Assembly: GCA_023412475.1 (NCBI GenBank)
Contig: JAEYNR010000010.1
Span: 13,412 to 77,411 of the forward strand
Length of the DNA: 64,000 nucleotides
Direction: 5' to 3'
Source of the DNA: Fibrobacterota bacterium
Lineage (GTDB): Bacteria > Fibrobacterota > Chitinivibrionia > Chitinivibrionales > Chitinispirillaceae
This document shows, one piece after another, positions 53,847 through 63,864 of this stretch. The position numbers and the translations under genes were made by a program. The notes below the pieces were generated by a model. That model was given only the letters and a program-made list of their open reading frames with translations. It did no database searches and was not told where the DNA came from. Positions within the stretch are counted from its first letter, which is position 1. The number at the start of each line of letters is the position of its first letter.

Positions 53847-54192
53847 CTTGAATTTCTTTGAGTATCTCGTTAATATGCTGACTGTGTTCAAGAGTATTGT
53901 CGATTTTAAAGTACAAGTGCGGAAAGTGCTTCACGGTTATACGGCCAGCAACAGTTCTCTGGATAAAAGAGGCTGCCTTATTAAGGGCAGCAACAGCATT
54001 GTTTTTTTCATTATTATCACCAAGAATACTCACATAAATAGTTGCATTACGAGTATCCTGAGCAAGTTTCACCTGAGTAACTGTAACCACATGCGGGATT
54101 CTGGGATCCCGTAGCTCTTGTGAAATCACAGTGCCGATTTCCCGCTGAAGAAGCTCTCTAAGTCGCTCAATATGAAAATGGGTTGATGCCAA
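53833..54192 (-). CDS. rbfA: Ribosome-binding factor A
   Basis: The 119-residue product has the KH-like RbfA fold: RLRELLQREIGTVISQELRDPRI, VTVTQVKLAQDTRNATIYVSI and LYFKIDNTLEHSQHINEIL. It assists 16S rRNA 5'-end maturation. The start is TTG, nine bases after AGAGGAG and 13 bases after the infB stop. Confidence 0.95.
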   Translation of the reverse strand: MASTHFHIERLRELLQREIGTVISQELRDPRIPHVVTVTQVKLAQDTRNATIYVSILGDNNEKNNAVAALNKAASFIQRTVAGRITVKHFPHLYFKIDNTLEHSQHINEILKEIQDDLE

Positions 54193-54204
54193 ATCTTAGC
54201 TCCT

Positions 54205-56664
54205 CTATGCATGGGTTGAAAGCTTACGGGCAACTTCTATTTCTTCATAAACATCAAGCCGGTCATTTTCCTGATAATCATGATAATTATCAAGTGTAAT
54301 CCCGCATTCGTACCCGGCATTTACTTCCCTGACATCTTCAGTTAGCCTTCTCAATGACCCGATACGGCCATCAGCAATTATAATGTCATCACGAATTAGC
54401 CTTGCTTTGGAACCACGGGTAACAGTACCCGACAGAACATAACAACCAGCCACTATACCTACTTTGGAAATCCTGAATACCTGACGAATTTCTACAGAGG
54501 CAATAATATTTTCTTTAATTTCGGGCTTTAACATTCCCTCCATGGCACTTCGAACCGCATCCAGTGCCTCGTAGATAATTTTATAAGTCCTAATTTCCAC
54601 GCCTTCACGTTTTGCCAGTTCTCTGATCTTAGTGTTTGGACTAAGATGAAAACCGATGATAAGAGCATCTGAAGCTGCTGCAAGCATAATGTCGGTTTCT
54701 TTTACGGATCCGACACTTCTATGGATCACCGCAACCTTTATCTCTTCGGTGCTAAGCTTCTCCATTGAACTGGCCAGAGCTTCCACCGAGCCGTCAACAT
54801 CACCTTTGATGACAAGATTGAGTGTCTGGATATTTCCAGCCTGTATTTGCTCGTAAAGATGATCCAGAGAAACAGTACCCAACTTACGAAGTTCCCGTTC
54901 CTTTTGAGCCAGACGTCTTCTGGCAGAGATATCACGAGCCTCCTTTTCATCTTCGACAACTCTGAAAGAGTCTCCAGCCTGGGGTGTTCCAGACATCCCC
55001 AATACAATAACCGGTTTGGATGGTCCGGCTTCACCAACACTTGCACCACGCTCATTGAAAAGATCACGCACCCGCCCGGAATGGATTCCGGTTACAAATG
55101 CATCTCCTTTTCTAAGAGTCCCTTTTTCAATAAGAATAGTGGCAATGGGTCCTTTACCCTTGTCCAGTTCTGCTTCAACCACAACGCCCTGTGCATTACC
55201 TGTAGCACTGGCTTTGAGCTCAAGAATCTCAGTTTCTAAGGCCAGTGTTTCCAGAAGTTTATCGACTCCCTTGCCGGTTTTAGCAGAGATCTCCACGCAT
55301 GAAACCTGTCCACCGAAATCTTCTACCAGCACATTGTACTGCGCAAGCTCTGCCTTAACCCGCTCGACATTGGCAGTTGGCAGATCTGTTTTGTTGATGG
55401 CCACAACTATTGGAACATTTGCGGCTTTAGCATGATCAATAGCTTCTCTGGTCTGAGGCATGACCCCTGAATCGGCAGCTACAACCAACGCTATGACATC
55501 GGTGATTTGAGATCCTCTGGCCCGCATAGCAGTAAACGCTTCGTGGCCCGGAGTGTCAAGGAAGGTCACAGGGCCGTATTTGGTGCGCACCTCGTATGCT
55601 GCAATATGCTGGGTAATGCCGCCTGATTCATCAGCAATAACATTGGTTTTTCTAATATAATCAAGCAGAGATGTTTTTCCATGATCAACGTGTCCCATTA
55701 CTGTTACCACTGGAGCACGAGGTACCATAACGGCTTCTTCCATCTCGGAAATTTCTTCTTCCAGCTCGGCTCCGTATTCAGTCATCAGTTGTGCGGTATA
55801 TCCAAATTCATCAACTATAAGCTCAATAGTCTGAAAATCCAGTCGCTGATTGATGGTAACAAAAAGACCCAGCTCCAGGCATTTGGCAATCAGATCCGAT
55901 GCCGGGGTGTTCATCATGTTGGACAATTCGTTGATGGTTACAAACTCTGAAACGTTGAGTATCTTGCGATCGGTATCTTCCTCTTTAAGGACAGTGTCTT
56001 TTCTGTATTTCTTTTTTGAGAAACCGGACCCGATTTTGGCAAGGGTCTTTTTAATGTTAGCCTTCAATTCGAATTCGGCAATTTCCGGACGATCCGTTTT
56101 CTTTTTGCCTTTCTTTTTGCCTTTATCCTTTTTGGAAAATCCTTTAGATTCGGTTGCAGGCTTAGCTGGCTTCTCTGCTGAAGGTGCGGCTGCAGGCTTC
56201 TGCCCTACACCGGCTACAGGCTTCTGCCCTGTACCGGCAGAAGGGGTGTAGGTGCGCTCAAAATCCCGTGACTGGCGCTGCTCTTTATCAAAGGTCCGGC
56301 GGGGTTGTTGTGAATAAGCAGCTCTTGTGGTTTCTTTTTCGGTTCTAGCTGTGGAAGCAGCCTGTTCAGTCCTTACAGATTCCTGGGTGGCTACAGGAGT
56401 GACCTTTTCTGACTTCTGGGCTTCCTCTTCTTTACCGATCAAGTCCTCCCGGGCTTTAGCGAGCATCTGTTTTTTGCGTTCATACTCTTTTTTAATTTCA
56501 GCCCGTTCAGATTCGAATTTCTTTTTAATGTCATCGCGAAGACTTTCATCAACCGTACTCATGTGGCTCTTTACAGGAATACCCATGCCACGGAGCATCT
56601 GCACAAGGGCTTCGCTGGAAACCTTAAACTCCTGAGCTAATTTATAAACTTTCTCTTTTGCCAT
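54205..56664 (-). CDS. infB: Translation initiation factor IF-2
   Basis: The 819-residue product has an IF2_N helix region (VYKLAQEFKVSSEALVQMLRGMGI), a Lys/Glu/Pro-rich linker (about 60-190), and the GTPase core with G1 GHVDHGKTS, DTPGHEAF, NKTD and SAKTG, followed by the C-terminal fMet-tRNA-binding domains. IF-2 brings initiator tRNA to the 30S subunit. GAGAGGTAAGC precedes the ATG. A 99-base gap separates it from nusA; the small RNA-binding genes often found there (ylxR, L7Ae) are absent. Confidence 0.97.
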   Translation of the reverse strand: MAKEKVYKLAQEFKVSSEALVQMLRGMGIPVKSHMSTVDESLRDDIKKKFESERAEIKKEYERKKQMLAKAREDLIGKEEEAQKSEKVTPVATQESVRTEQAASTARTEKETTRAAYSQQPRRTFDKEQRQSRDFERTYTPSAGTGQKPVAGVGQKPAAAPSAEKPAKPATESKGFSKKDKGKKKGKKKTDRPEIAEFELKANIKKTLAKIGSGFSKKKYRKDTVLKEEDTDRKILNVSEFVTINELSNMMNTPASDLIAKCLELGLFVTINQRLDFQTIELIVDEFGYTAQLMTEYGAELEEEISEMEEAVMVPRAPVVTVMGHVDHGKTSLLDYIRKTNVIADESGGITQHIAAYEVRTKYGPVTFLDTPGHEAFTAMRARGSQITDVIALVVAADSGVMPQTREAIDHAKAANVPIVVAINKTDLPTANVERVKAELAQYNVLVEDFGGQVSCVEISAKTGKGVDKLLETLALETEILELKASATGNAQGVVVEAELDKGKGPIATILIEKGTLRKGDAFVTGIHSGRVRDLFNERGASVGEAGPSKPVIVLGMSGTPQAGDSFRVVEDEKEARDISARRRLAQKERELRKLGTVSLDHLYEQIQAGNIQTLNLVIKGDVDGSVEALASSMEKLSTEEIKVAVIHRSVGSVKETDIMLAAASDALIIGFHLSPNTKIRELAKREGVEIRTYKIIYEALDAVRSAMEGMLKPEIKENIIASVEIRQVFRISKVGIVAGCYVLSGTVTRGSKARLIRDDIIIADGRIGSLRRLTEDVREVNAGYECGITLDNYHDYQENDRLDVYEEIEVARKLSTHA

Positions 56665-56763
56665 TGCTTACCTCTCGTATTACTTGCGGCGTGTGTACTG
56701 TAAAGTCATTAAAACGGAACTCGTCAAAATATCCGGCACCTTTTTCCGCAAACAGTTATCAAA

Positions 56764-58158
56764 CTAAAGAGCTGATCCGGTGGAGTCATTCTCCTTATTT
56801 TCGTGAGCCTCATCTATTGCTTTTTTAGTATCATCTTCTGATTGAGCCAGGTTATCTATCGCACTGGCAGCAATATCGCTCATTATCGGACTTTCTTCAT
56901 TGTCATTTTCTTCAAAACGCTCGCCGCGGGCTTCTTCACGCATCGAGTCAAAGGCTTCATCATAGGTCTGATCCTGTTGGTCGGTTTCGGTAGAGTAAGC
57001 TTCGGGAGCGATGTCTTCTTGATCGATCTTTTCGGCATCTTCAACCGGGCTCACCGGAGCTTCCGATTGTACTGCAGCCCGTTGCTCTTCGCTCATATTA
57101 GCAAATTCCTCATCTCCAAAAACGTCAATTTCCTTGTCAAGCATTTTGGATGCCAGACGGATGTTTTGGCCTTCACGCCCGATTGCCTGTGCCAGGTCCT
57201 CTTCGCGAATTACTACAACCATCTTAGAGTCGCCAACCGGAATGACTCGTTTAACCTCTGCAGGAGCAAAAACCCTCCGCACCAGAAGCGATAATTCATC
57301 GGTCCAGTTGATTATATCGATACGCTCATTGGATAGTTCACGAACTATAGCCTGTACACGGTTCCCCCGCATTCCCACACAGGCTCCCACCGGATCCACC
57401 CGGCTATCACTGGTAGTAACTGCAATTTTTGAGCGATGACCAGGATCCCGTACAACTTTTACAATACGAACTGTTTTATCAAATATTTCAGGCACTTCCA
57501 GCTCAAAAAGACGGGCCAGAAACTCCGGAGCGGTCCTTGAAATAATGACCTGCGGCCCTTTGGGATTGTTTTTAACCTCCACTATACATGCCCGGATGTT
57601 ATCTCCCTGACGATAATGCTCTTTACGAATCTGCTCTCTAAAAGGTAACAATGCCTCAGTGCGGCCCAGATTTACAAGAATATTTCCTTTTTCAATCTGC
57701 TGAACCGTCCCGGTTATCAGCTCTCCAACTCTTTCGCTGTAATCGGCAAATATTTTCTCCCGCTCTGCTTCCCGCACCCTCTGGATAATCACTTGTTTGG
57801 CAGTTTGAATAGCCATTCTGCCGAAAAGATCAATGTCAAGATCCTGAATCAGTTCATCACCTATCTCAATATCCTCATCTATCTCACGAGCATCCTCTAT
57901 AAGAATCTGCTTCTCAGGATCCTCAACCACTTCCACCACCATCTGACGGGTAAAAACTTCAAGCAATCCCTTTTCACGGTCAACTTTTACTTCCACATTA
58001 ATGGGTTTCCCCAGATATTTGCGTGCTGCTGTAGCCAGCGCATCTTTTAAAGTCTCCAGCACCAGATCCATGCTGATGCTTTTCTCCTTGGTAACAGCAC
58101 CTATCGAAGCAACAATATCCAATGCCTTCAGCGCTTCGCTTTTGCTCTTTCTTTTCAT
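56764..58158 (-). CDS. nusA: Transcription termination/antitermination factor NusA
   Basis: The 464-residue product shows the NusA N domain, S1 domain (GELITGTVQQIEKGNILVNLGRTEALLPF) and two KH domains (VGACVGMRGNRVQAIVREL and AIGREGQNIRLASKM). A long acidic C-terminal tail (about 350-464) replaces the repeat domains of E. coli NusA. It binds RNA polymerase and controls pausing and termination. GGAAGGA precedes the ATG. Confidence 0.96.
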   Translation of the reverse strand: MKRKSKSEALKALDIVASIGAVTKEKSISMDLVLETLKDALATAARKYLGKPINVEVKVDREKGLLEVFTRQMVVEVVEDPEKQILIEDAREIDEDIEIGDELIQDLDIDLFGRMAIQTAKQVIIQRVREAEREKIFADYSERVGELITGTVQQIEKGNILVNLGRTEALLPFREQIRKEHYRQGDNIRACIVEVKNNPKGPQVIISRTAPEFLARLFELEVPEIFDKTVRIVKVVRDPGHRSKIAVTTSDSRVDPVGACVGMRGNRVQAIVRELSNERIDIINWTDELSLLVRRVFAPAEVKRVIPVGDSKMVVVIREEDLAQAIGREGQNIRLASKMLDKEIDVFGDEEFANMSEEQRAAVQSEAPVSPVEDAEKIDQEDIAPEAYSTETDQQDQTYDEAFDSMREEARGERFEENDNEESPIMSDIAASAIDNLAQSEDDTKKAIDEAHENKENDSTGSAL

Positions 58159-58177
58159 CTATCTATCCTTCCCGAAT

Positions 58178-58636
58178 TTACTTGAATCGGATCTCTTCCT
58201 TACCACTGAAAATATCTGACAGGGATACTTCTACTACGTCTTGTTTCGTTTTCAGGCACAATTTGTTGCCTTCACAACTCAACACTTCTCCAATAATCTT
58301 CTTTTTTTCTTCAATACCTTCTTTTAAATGAACCGTAACCTGGTGACCGATAATTCTTTTAAAGTCACGCTCACTTTTTAAAGGCCGGTCTATCCCAGGG
58401 GAGGAAATTTCCAGACTGTACTGGCGATTGCTGGAAAAATCTTCCTGATCAAGAAGCTCAGAAATACTTTTGCTGACGATTTCACAATCGCCGACATTTA
58501 TTGTTTTGTCTGAGTCAATAGTAACCCGAAGAATCGAGCGGCTGCCTGCGTGAAAAAAACGCAGATCGAATAGCTCATATCCCAATTCTTCAATCTTAAC
58601 CTCAATTAAAGGTCTTATCTGCTCAATTGATGACAT
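58178..58636 (-). CDS. rimP: Ribosome maturation factor RimP
   Basis: The 152-residue product has the RimP pattern: IRPLIEVKIEELGYELFDLRF, VTIDSDKTINVGDCEIVSKSISELLD and YSLEISSPGIDRPLKSERDFKRIIG. It is needed for 30S maturation. It heads the nusA-infB operon, 19 bases before nusA. No clear ribosome site is seen before its ATG. Confidence 0.95.
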   Translation of the reverse strand: MSSIEQIRPLIEVKIEELGYELFDLRFFHAGSRSILRVTIDSDKTINVGDCEIVSKSISELLDQEDFSSNRQYSLEISSPGIDRPLKSERDFKRIIGHQVTVHLKEGIEEKKKIIGEVLSCEGNKLCLKTKQDVVEVSLSDIFSGKEEIRFK

Positions 58637-58671
58637 GGTTTTTATTGCACTCTCATTAACAGGAGCATAAT

Positions 58672-58691
58672 AAAAACGGGCTGAACGCCCG
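58672..58691 (-). terminator. Intrinsic terminator after cca
   Basis: On the minus strand CGGGC/GCCCG (58687-58691 and 58677-58681) with a five-base loop is followed by five T and ATT. It lies between the cca stop and rimP, so it separates the two units. Confidence 0.75.
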
Positions 58692-58772
58692 CTTTAGTCT
58701 CAAGCTGAAAAATTCCTACTAATATACAACCCGGTAAATCACTATTCCAAGACAGAAACTTCAGAACAGATC

Positions 58773-60131
58773 TTATCTGGAAGAAAGCTTCTGACGTATC
58801 ACTTTTAATGCTTCATCACGGTTGCTTATTTTCTCTTCAAGTTGTAGCTCATAGATCTCTGAGAGCAGTTCCCCAAAAACAGGACCCGGCTTAAGCCCTA
58901 TATCAATCAGATCCTTTCCTTTAATATAAGGCCGTGGCTTGAGTTGATCGGAGGCGATCATCTTCCGTTTCTCGATCAGGTAATTATAGTTGTCTAGAAT
59001 CCCGTGGCTGGCAAGGCAATCGATGCGATGAAGCTCTAACTCTTCATCGATTGTTTCCCTGGATAACATCTTTTTAAGTGTGGCAAGCCTCATCTCTCTT
59101 ACATTCTTAAAGTTCATGTGGTTCTCAATACAAGCTTCCACCCCTTTTATCAGAGAATTTGATGCACGAAGCCTCTTTAAGGTCTCTCTGGCCATCTCTG
59201 CCCCAACCCGGTCATGATTGTTAAATCTTATGCGGTCAGATACGCTTTTTGTGGACGGTTTGCCAATGTCGTGCAAAAGAACACTCCAGGCGAGCACCGA
59301 CGAGCAAGCGGGCCTTAATAAACTCAGAGCAAGAATCGTGTGGGTGAAAACATCCCCTTCCGGATGATATTTCTCAGGCTGCTCCACTCCATTAAGAGCA
59401 GCAACCTCAGGGAGAATAACAGTAAGAAGACCGCAATCTCTCAGTAACAAAATGGCAGTATCAGCATTGCCCTGGCGGAGAATCTTATCTAGTTCTAAGA
59501 AAATTCGTTCTGCAGAAATATTAATTATTTGAGAATGATATTTTTTAATGGCTTCCCAGGTATTTTGTTCGATTTTAAAAGAAAACCTGGCCGAAAATCT
59601 TATCGCCCTAAGCATTCTGAGGTAATCCTCCCTGAAACGAAGCTCAGGATTTCCTATAGCGCGAATAATTTTCTGCTCAATATCATTAACCCCTCCAACA
59701 TAATCAATCAACTGATCGGAGAGCGGGTTAAAAAACAACCCGTTAATGGTAAAATCACGCCTCAATGCGTCTTCTCTGGCATTAGTATAAGCAATCGCGG
59801 CTGGATGACGACCATCGGAAATACCTATATCAGAGCGAAATGTAGCTACTTCAAAGGGAACTCCCTTTTCAACAACTATCATCACTCCAAACTGCTCTCC
59901 CACTTTTATTGTTTGTGGAAAAATTTGCCCAATACTTTGTGGAGTTGCGTCGGTGGCAATATCGATATCGCCCGCAACTCCGTTACCCATCACCATATCT
60001 CTGACAATCCCACCGGCAAAGTATGCCTGGAATCCATGGTTAAGAAGCTCCTTGATGATGTGAATCGCACCAGTGTGTTTATCTTGAGGCTCGCAGGTAA
60101 GCATATAGTTAAAAATAAGCTGAAGAGTCAT
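58773..60131 (-). CDS. cca: CCA tRNA nucleotidyltransferase / poly(A) polymerase family with HD domain
   Basis: The 452-residue product has the class II nucleotidyltransferase head (AYFAGGIVRDMVMG, GDIDIATDA), RRDFTINGLFFNP, the RFREDYLRMLRAIRFSARF domain and a C-terminal HD domain (LLHDIGKP). It adds or repairs CCA at tRNA 3' ends; since the tRNA-Asn here already encodes CCA, repair may be the main role. The frame is open from a TTG at 60149; I use the ATG at 60131, with a further ATG at 60104 possible. Confidence 0.92.
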   Translation of the reverse strand: MTLQLIFNYMLTCEPQDKHTGAIHIIKELLNHGFQAYFAGGIVRDMVMGNGVAGDIDIATDATPQSIGQIFPQTIKVGEQFGVMIVVEKGVPFEVATFRSDIGISDGRHPAAIAYTNAREDALRRDFTINGLFFNPLSDQLIDYVGGVNDIEQKIIRAIGNPELRFREDYLRMLRAIRFSARFSFKIEQNTWEAIKKYHSQIINISAERIFLELDKILRQGNADTAILLLRDCGLLTVILPEVAALNGVEQPEKYHPEGDVFTHTILALSLLRPACSSVLAWSVLLHDIGKPSTKSVSDRIRFNNHDRVGAEMARETLKRLRASNSLIKGVEACIENHMNFKNVREMRLATLKKMLSRETIDEELELHRIDCLASHGILDNYNYLIEKRKMIASDQLKPRPYIKGKDLIDIGLKPGPVFGELLSEIYELQLEEKISNRDEALKVIRQKLSSR

Positions 60132-60246
60132 CAGTCTGCAAGCAAACAATAATTGTTATTGACATTGCCTCATGGAGAAAAGCATCTTTAGAACTGGTTC
60201 TATCACCGCAAACTAGTGTTATAAACATAGAATTTGGAGGATACCA

Positions 60247-61284
60247 ATGAAAACGGTGTTTAAAGTGATCGCAGGATTAAGCGTTTTAGCCATGATGATC
60301 TCCTGCTCATCTAAATCTTCCTTCGAAAGACAAGGAGACGCTGCCTATAAAGCCTCTCAGAAACTTCAGGGAGACCAGAAACGGCGGCAACTCAAAACCG
60401 CTTACATAATGTATGATAAGGCCATTAAGGGCAATCCCGATAAAGTCTCTCCAGTCCTGAGGAGCAGATATGTGGAAATGACTCTGGTACGCGCTGGAAT
60501 GGTCATCAATGAAGGTGCTGCCCATATGGAAGCTATCCCGCTTCTGTTGGATGATGTCGAAAAACATGTCGTATCTGCTGATATCCCTGCAAACCTTAAA
60601 CAACAATATGCACTGCTTCTGGTTCAGTTGGCTGACTCAAGTGTTTCTGCTGAAAAGTACGATGAAGCTATCGAAACCATCGACAGAGCGGCAAAGTTTG
60701 CCAGTGATCCCGCTGCTATCAATGCAAAAAAACAGGAAGTTATAAAGAAAGTAGCTCAGGAAAATTTTGAACTGGCTGATGGAGAATACAGCATCGCCAA
60801 AAGTAACAAGGATGCAGAAGCTTTTGTAAAAGCGGAATTTTATGCCCTGTCTGCACTTTATTTCGATTCCACTCATGAAGAAGCTAAAAAGCTGCTCTCT
60901 GTTGTTAGAAAAGAAAATATCGGCACCTACTCCGCATATCTGAGAGTAATTGATCCTATACCGGATTCTACCGTGTTTAGGAAAGTGAATAAGTATGATA
61001 TACTGATGGCTATGCCCACGATGCAGAGAAGAGGAAAAAATCTCACTACACTAGTAGATATTTATAATTATTCCTACAATCCACTCCGGCTCAAATCAGG
61101 CAATTTCAGCCTTGTAGATGAAAATGGAAAAAAATATAAAGCCCTCAATACTCGGCTCACTCCCGAACTGCTTGATCAGGAACATGAAGCAAAACTCAAG
61201 CTTACTTTCCCTGCACCAAAAGGGAAAATTGCAAAACTGGTTTATGAAGAAGCTGAACATCTTTCAGAAAAATTCTTCTTCTAA
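60247..61284 (+). CDS. TPR-like lipoprotein, function unknown
   Basis: A lipobox (MISC, Cys20) ends a short signal peptide, so the protein should be lipid-anchored. Residues about 30-220 are helical with loose tetratricopeptide character (AAYKASQKLQ, AYIMYDKAIKGNP, YDEAIETIDRAAKFA, AEFYALSALYFDSTHEEA). Residues about 230-345 are strand-rich and may form an Ig-like domain. TTTGGAGG precedes the ATG. It is divergent from cca and ends in an intrinsic terminator. Confidence 0.75.
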   Translation: MKTVFKVIAGLSVLAMMISCSSKSSFERQGDAAYKASQKLQGDQKRRQLKTAYIMYDKAIKGNPDKVSPVLRSRYVEMTLVRAGMVINEGAAHMEAIPLLLDDVEKHVVSADIPANLKQQYALLLVQLADSSVSAEKYDEAIETIDRAAKFASDPAAINAKKQEVIKKVAQENFELADGEYSIAKSNKDAEAFVKAEFYALSALYFDSTHEEAKKLLSVVRKENIGTYSAYLRVIDPIPDSTVFRKVNKYDILMAMPTMQRRGKNLTTLVDIYNYSYNPLRLKSGNFSLVDENGKKYKALNTRLTPELLDQEHEAKLKLTFPAPKGKIAKLVYEEAEHLSEKFFF

Positions 61285-61318
61285 CATTACCCGTTTTTCT
61301 ATTATGAATTCTATTTAG

Positions 61319-61345
61319 AACGTCCCTTAAAGGGGCGTTTTTTTT
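61319..61345 (+). terminator. Intrinsic terminator of the TPR-like lipoprotein gene
   Basis: AACGTCCC (61319-61326) pairs with GGGGCGTT (61332-61339) through eight pairs including one T-G, followed by a T run to 61345. Confidence 0.85.
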
Positions 61346-61419
61346 AACCATGACTGGATGAATTGGCAATTTGTCGCTTTTTCTGGATTTACAAATTTGT
61401 GAAAGCCCACTGAGGCAAG

Positions 61420-62112
61420 TCAAAGCTCTGAAATCTGGAAGTGTTTCCAGGGATCCTCATATTTTATGAGAGCGTATTTAAACTCTTCCGAAGAAAAATG
61501 AACTCCGCTATCAGGAATGTCCTTATAACGGTAGTATATCCCATTAAGCTTAAAACCCATGGCGTAAGAATGAAGATATCCTCTGTCTATCATCAGATCA
61601 GCGGAAGCTTTTTTAGAGTAAAGCGGATCACCCAGAACCGGTACCCCCAGCGATTTGAGCGCAACCCTGATCTGATGGGTTTTCCCGGTCAGTAATTTTA
61701 TAAGGTAAAGCCGTAGCCCATTTCCCAATCCTGAACTGTAAAACTGGGTTATGGCCGGATTATTCCTGCTATGGCAAAGAATCCATTTTCCGTCCCTTAC
61801 CTTTTTCATATCGCCAATGATAGTACCCTGTTTTTTACGCGGATGAGTGCCTCCAAGAGCAATGTAAAACTTTTCGATGCGATGCTCCTGGAAAGAGGCT
61901 GCCAGCTTCTGAGCACTTTCTTTGTTTTTAGCAAAAACAATAAGCCCCGATGTCATGGAATCAAGCCGGTGAACCGGATACAGCTCTCTTAAATCCATAT
62001 CCACCCTGATTTCTTTAACAAGACCAACCGAAGTGGCATTGCTATGAAAATCAACATCGTTAGATTTGCTGACGATGATGAAGTCGGGGTGGTTTTGAAT
62101 GACCTTATACAT
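61420..62112 (-). CDS. RluA-family pseudouridine synthase
   Basis: The 230-residue product has the RluA motif with catalytic Asp51 in VHRLDSMTSGLIVFAKN, plus KFYIALGG and the LLTGKTHQIRVALKSLGVPVLGDPLYS segment. It has no S4 domain, and the length fits the short TIGR01621-type group. The RNA target is not known. Confidence 0.9.
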   Translation of the reverse strand: MYKVIQNHPDFIIVSKSNDVDFHSNATSVGLVKEIRVDMDLRELYPVHRLDSMTSGLIVFAKNKESAQKLAASFQEHRIEKFYIALGGTHPRKKQGTIIGDMKKVRDGKWILCHSRNNPAITQFYSSGLGNGLRLYLIKLLTGKTHQIRVALKSLGVPVLGDPLYSKKASADLMIDRGYLHSYAMGFKLNGIYYRYKDIPDSGVHFSSEEFKYALIKYEDPWKHFQISEL

Positions 62113-62418
62113 ATAACAATAGCGATACCTTCTGATCGTTTTCAGAACTCTGTGGCACTTTGTGTCCTGACACTATCAGTGTGCTTTATTTTCGTTTATA
62201 CCAAATTGGTTTTATGATCTTTATAAAACATCGGGATTTGTTAAGAAATTAAGCTGGAAAAAAATTAAGTTATTGTCAATTCTTGGTTTAGTTTTTTTCC
62301 GACGACCTTTGATTAGATATTACTCTTGGCTAGTGCCTGTTATTTTTTCTGACCTAACTTATTCCATTTTTATCTTCTGAACAGATAGCTATAAGTTTCT
62401 TTTTGTTTATAAAAATAC
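62113..62418. other. Intergenic region, nothing recognised
   Basis: This 306-base gap is AT-rich and holds no supported gene or hairpin terminator. It presumably contains the promoter of the pseudouridine synthase gene and the mRNA end of the UbiA-fusion gene. Confidence 0.5.
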
Positions 62419-63864
62419 TCATCTGATCTGCGCAACAATTACCACTAAAAGCATAAATAGCAGAACGTACCTGCAGACATTATCCTTTAATGTGAAAATC
62501 AATGGATCATCATGCATCTGTCCACGACTGGTTTTGATCCATAAACGGTTTATCCATAATAACAGTGCCGGGCAGACAGCCCAAAGTAACTCAGGTCTTG
62601 GATAAAGTGAAAGTACCTCTGTGCTGTTAATGTAAAGTGCGAAAACTACCACTGAAATGAAGCTGCTGGTAATACCCATACTGCGTAGTGTCTGTAAATC
62701 CTCAGGGCAATAATCCCTTCCACTTAGACCCAGTTTACCGCTTTTTTGAAAAAGCTGCAATTCAGTACACCTTTTGACCAGGGCAAGGCCAAAAAAGAGG
62801 AAAACCGAAAATGCAAAAAGCCAGAAGGATACTTCAACTCCAATAAGCCGGGCTCCTGCAAAAATTCTTATTGTGTATAGTCCAGCAAGAGTAAGAACAT
62901 CAACCAACACATGTTTTTTCAGAAAAAAAGAGTAAAGAACGGTAAGTAGAATATATGCTAACAAGTAGAGTAGAAAGTGCAATGGTAAAAAGAAAGAAAG
63001 CAGTAATCCTGACAATCCAAGAAAACCGCTTATTAGTATGCCTTTTGAAACGGAAATTTCCCCGGATGCAAAAGGACGGCTTTTTTTCCGGGGGTGCTTG
63101 CGGTCTGATTCCAGATCAAAAAGATCATTCATGATATATGTAGCTGAAGCACAAAGACTAAAGGCAATAAAACCCAGGATGTTAATGGTAATAAGCTTCA
63201 AATTAAGAATATTGTGTGAGGTAATTAATGGAACAAACAAAAGAAGATTCTTTGTCCACTGGTATACCCTCGCGGCTTTAAAGAGATGAGACAACCCCAC
63301 AGCCGGTTTCTCAAACACAGAGGAAAGATTGGCAGATCGGCCAGTTCTTTGAATGGTCTTAACTGATGCATTTATTAAATGTGCATTTCTACAGTGCGAA
63401 AATATGACAATATCTGTACTGGAGTCTCCTGCATAATCAAATCCCTTCTCCCCGTAAAGAGAGATAAGCCTTTCCAGCTTTTTGCTTCCTCTCAAATTGT
63501 TTTTTTCATCTGTGGCCAAAACCATCGAAAAAATCCGGAGATGATCTGCTACTCTTTGGGCATAAGTCAGTGCTGATGCTGTTGCCAGAGTAAGCTCGCG
63601 TCCCTTTTCAAACTCTATTTTTATAAATTCCAAAAAAGAAACGTTGTAGGGAAGCAATTCAATATCGATAATAACCCGTTCTGCCAACTTCGTTTTTAGC
63701 ACAGATATGCCGGAAAAAAACCACCTGATAATAAGAAAAATATTAAGAGGATTTCTTTTGAGTAAAAGCAGTGCACTTTCATAAAGAAGATCACTTTTAA
63801 TTAGAGTGCCATCAAGATCAACAACCAGTGGTACTTCTGGGCTATTTATTACGGAATTTGCCAT
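62419..63864 (-). CDS. HAD phosphatase - UbiA prenyltransferase fusion protein
   Basis: Residues about 10-190 form a HAD-type domain (nucleophile motif VDLDGTLIKSD near 16-24, and GDSSTDIVIF as the metal-binding motif IV). Residues about 200-481 form a UbiA-type membrane domain with eight or nine helices and the two Asp-rich motifs as NDLFDLESDRKHPRKKSRP and its later, weaker counterpart near KRCTEL. This fusion is known in bacteria and is related to decaprenyl-phosphate phosphoribose synthases. It may transfer a prenyl or sugar-phosphate group and then dephosphorylate the product; that is inference. No clear ribosome site precedes the ATG. Confidence 0.85.
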   Translation of the reverse strand: MANSVINSPEVPLVVDLDGTLIKSDLLYESALLLLKRNPLNIFLIIRWFFSGISVLKTKLAERVIIDIELLPYNVSFLEFIKIEFEKGRELTLATASALTYAQRVADHLRIFSMVLATDEKNNLRGSKKLERLISLYGEKGFDYAGDSSTDIVIFSHCRNAHLINASVKTIQRTGRSANLSSVFEKPAVGLSHLFKAARVYQWTKNLLLFVPLITSHNILNLKLITINILGFIAFSLCASATYIMNDLFDLESDRKHPRKKSRPFASGEISVSKGILISGFLGLSGLLLSFFLPLHFLLYLLAYILLTVLYSFFLKKHVLVDVLTLAGLYTIRIFAGARLIGVEVSFWLFAFSVFLFFGLALVKRCTELQLFQKSGKLGLSGRDYCPEDLQTLRSMGITSSFISVVVFALYINSTEVLSLYPRPELLWAVCPALLLWINRLWIKTSRGQMHDDPLIFTLKDNVCRYVLLFMLLVVIVAQIR

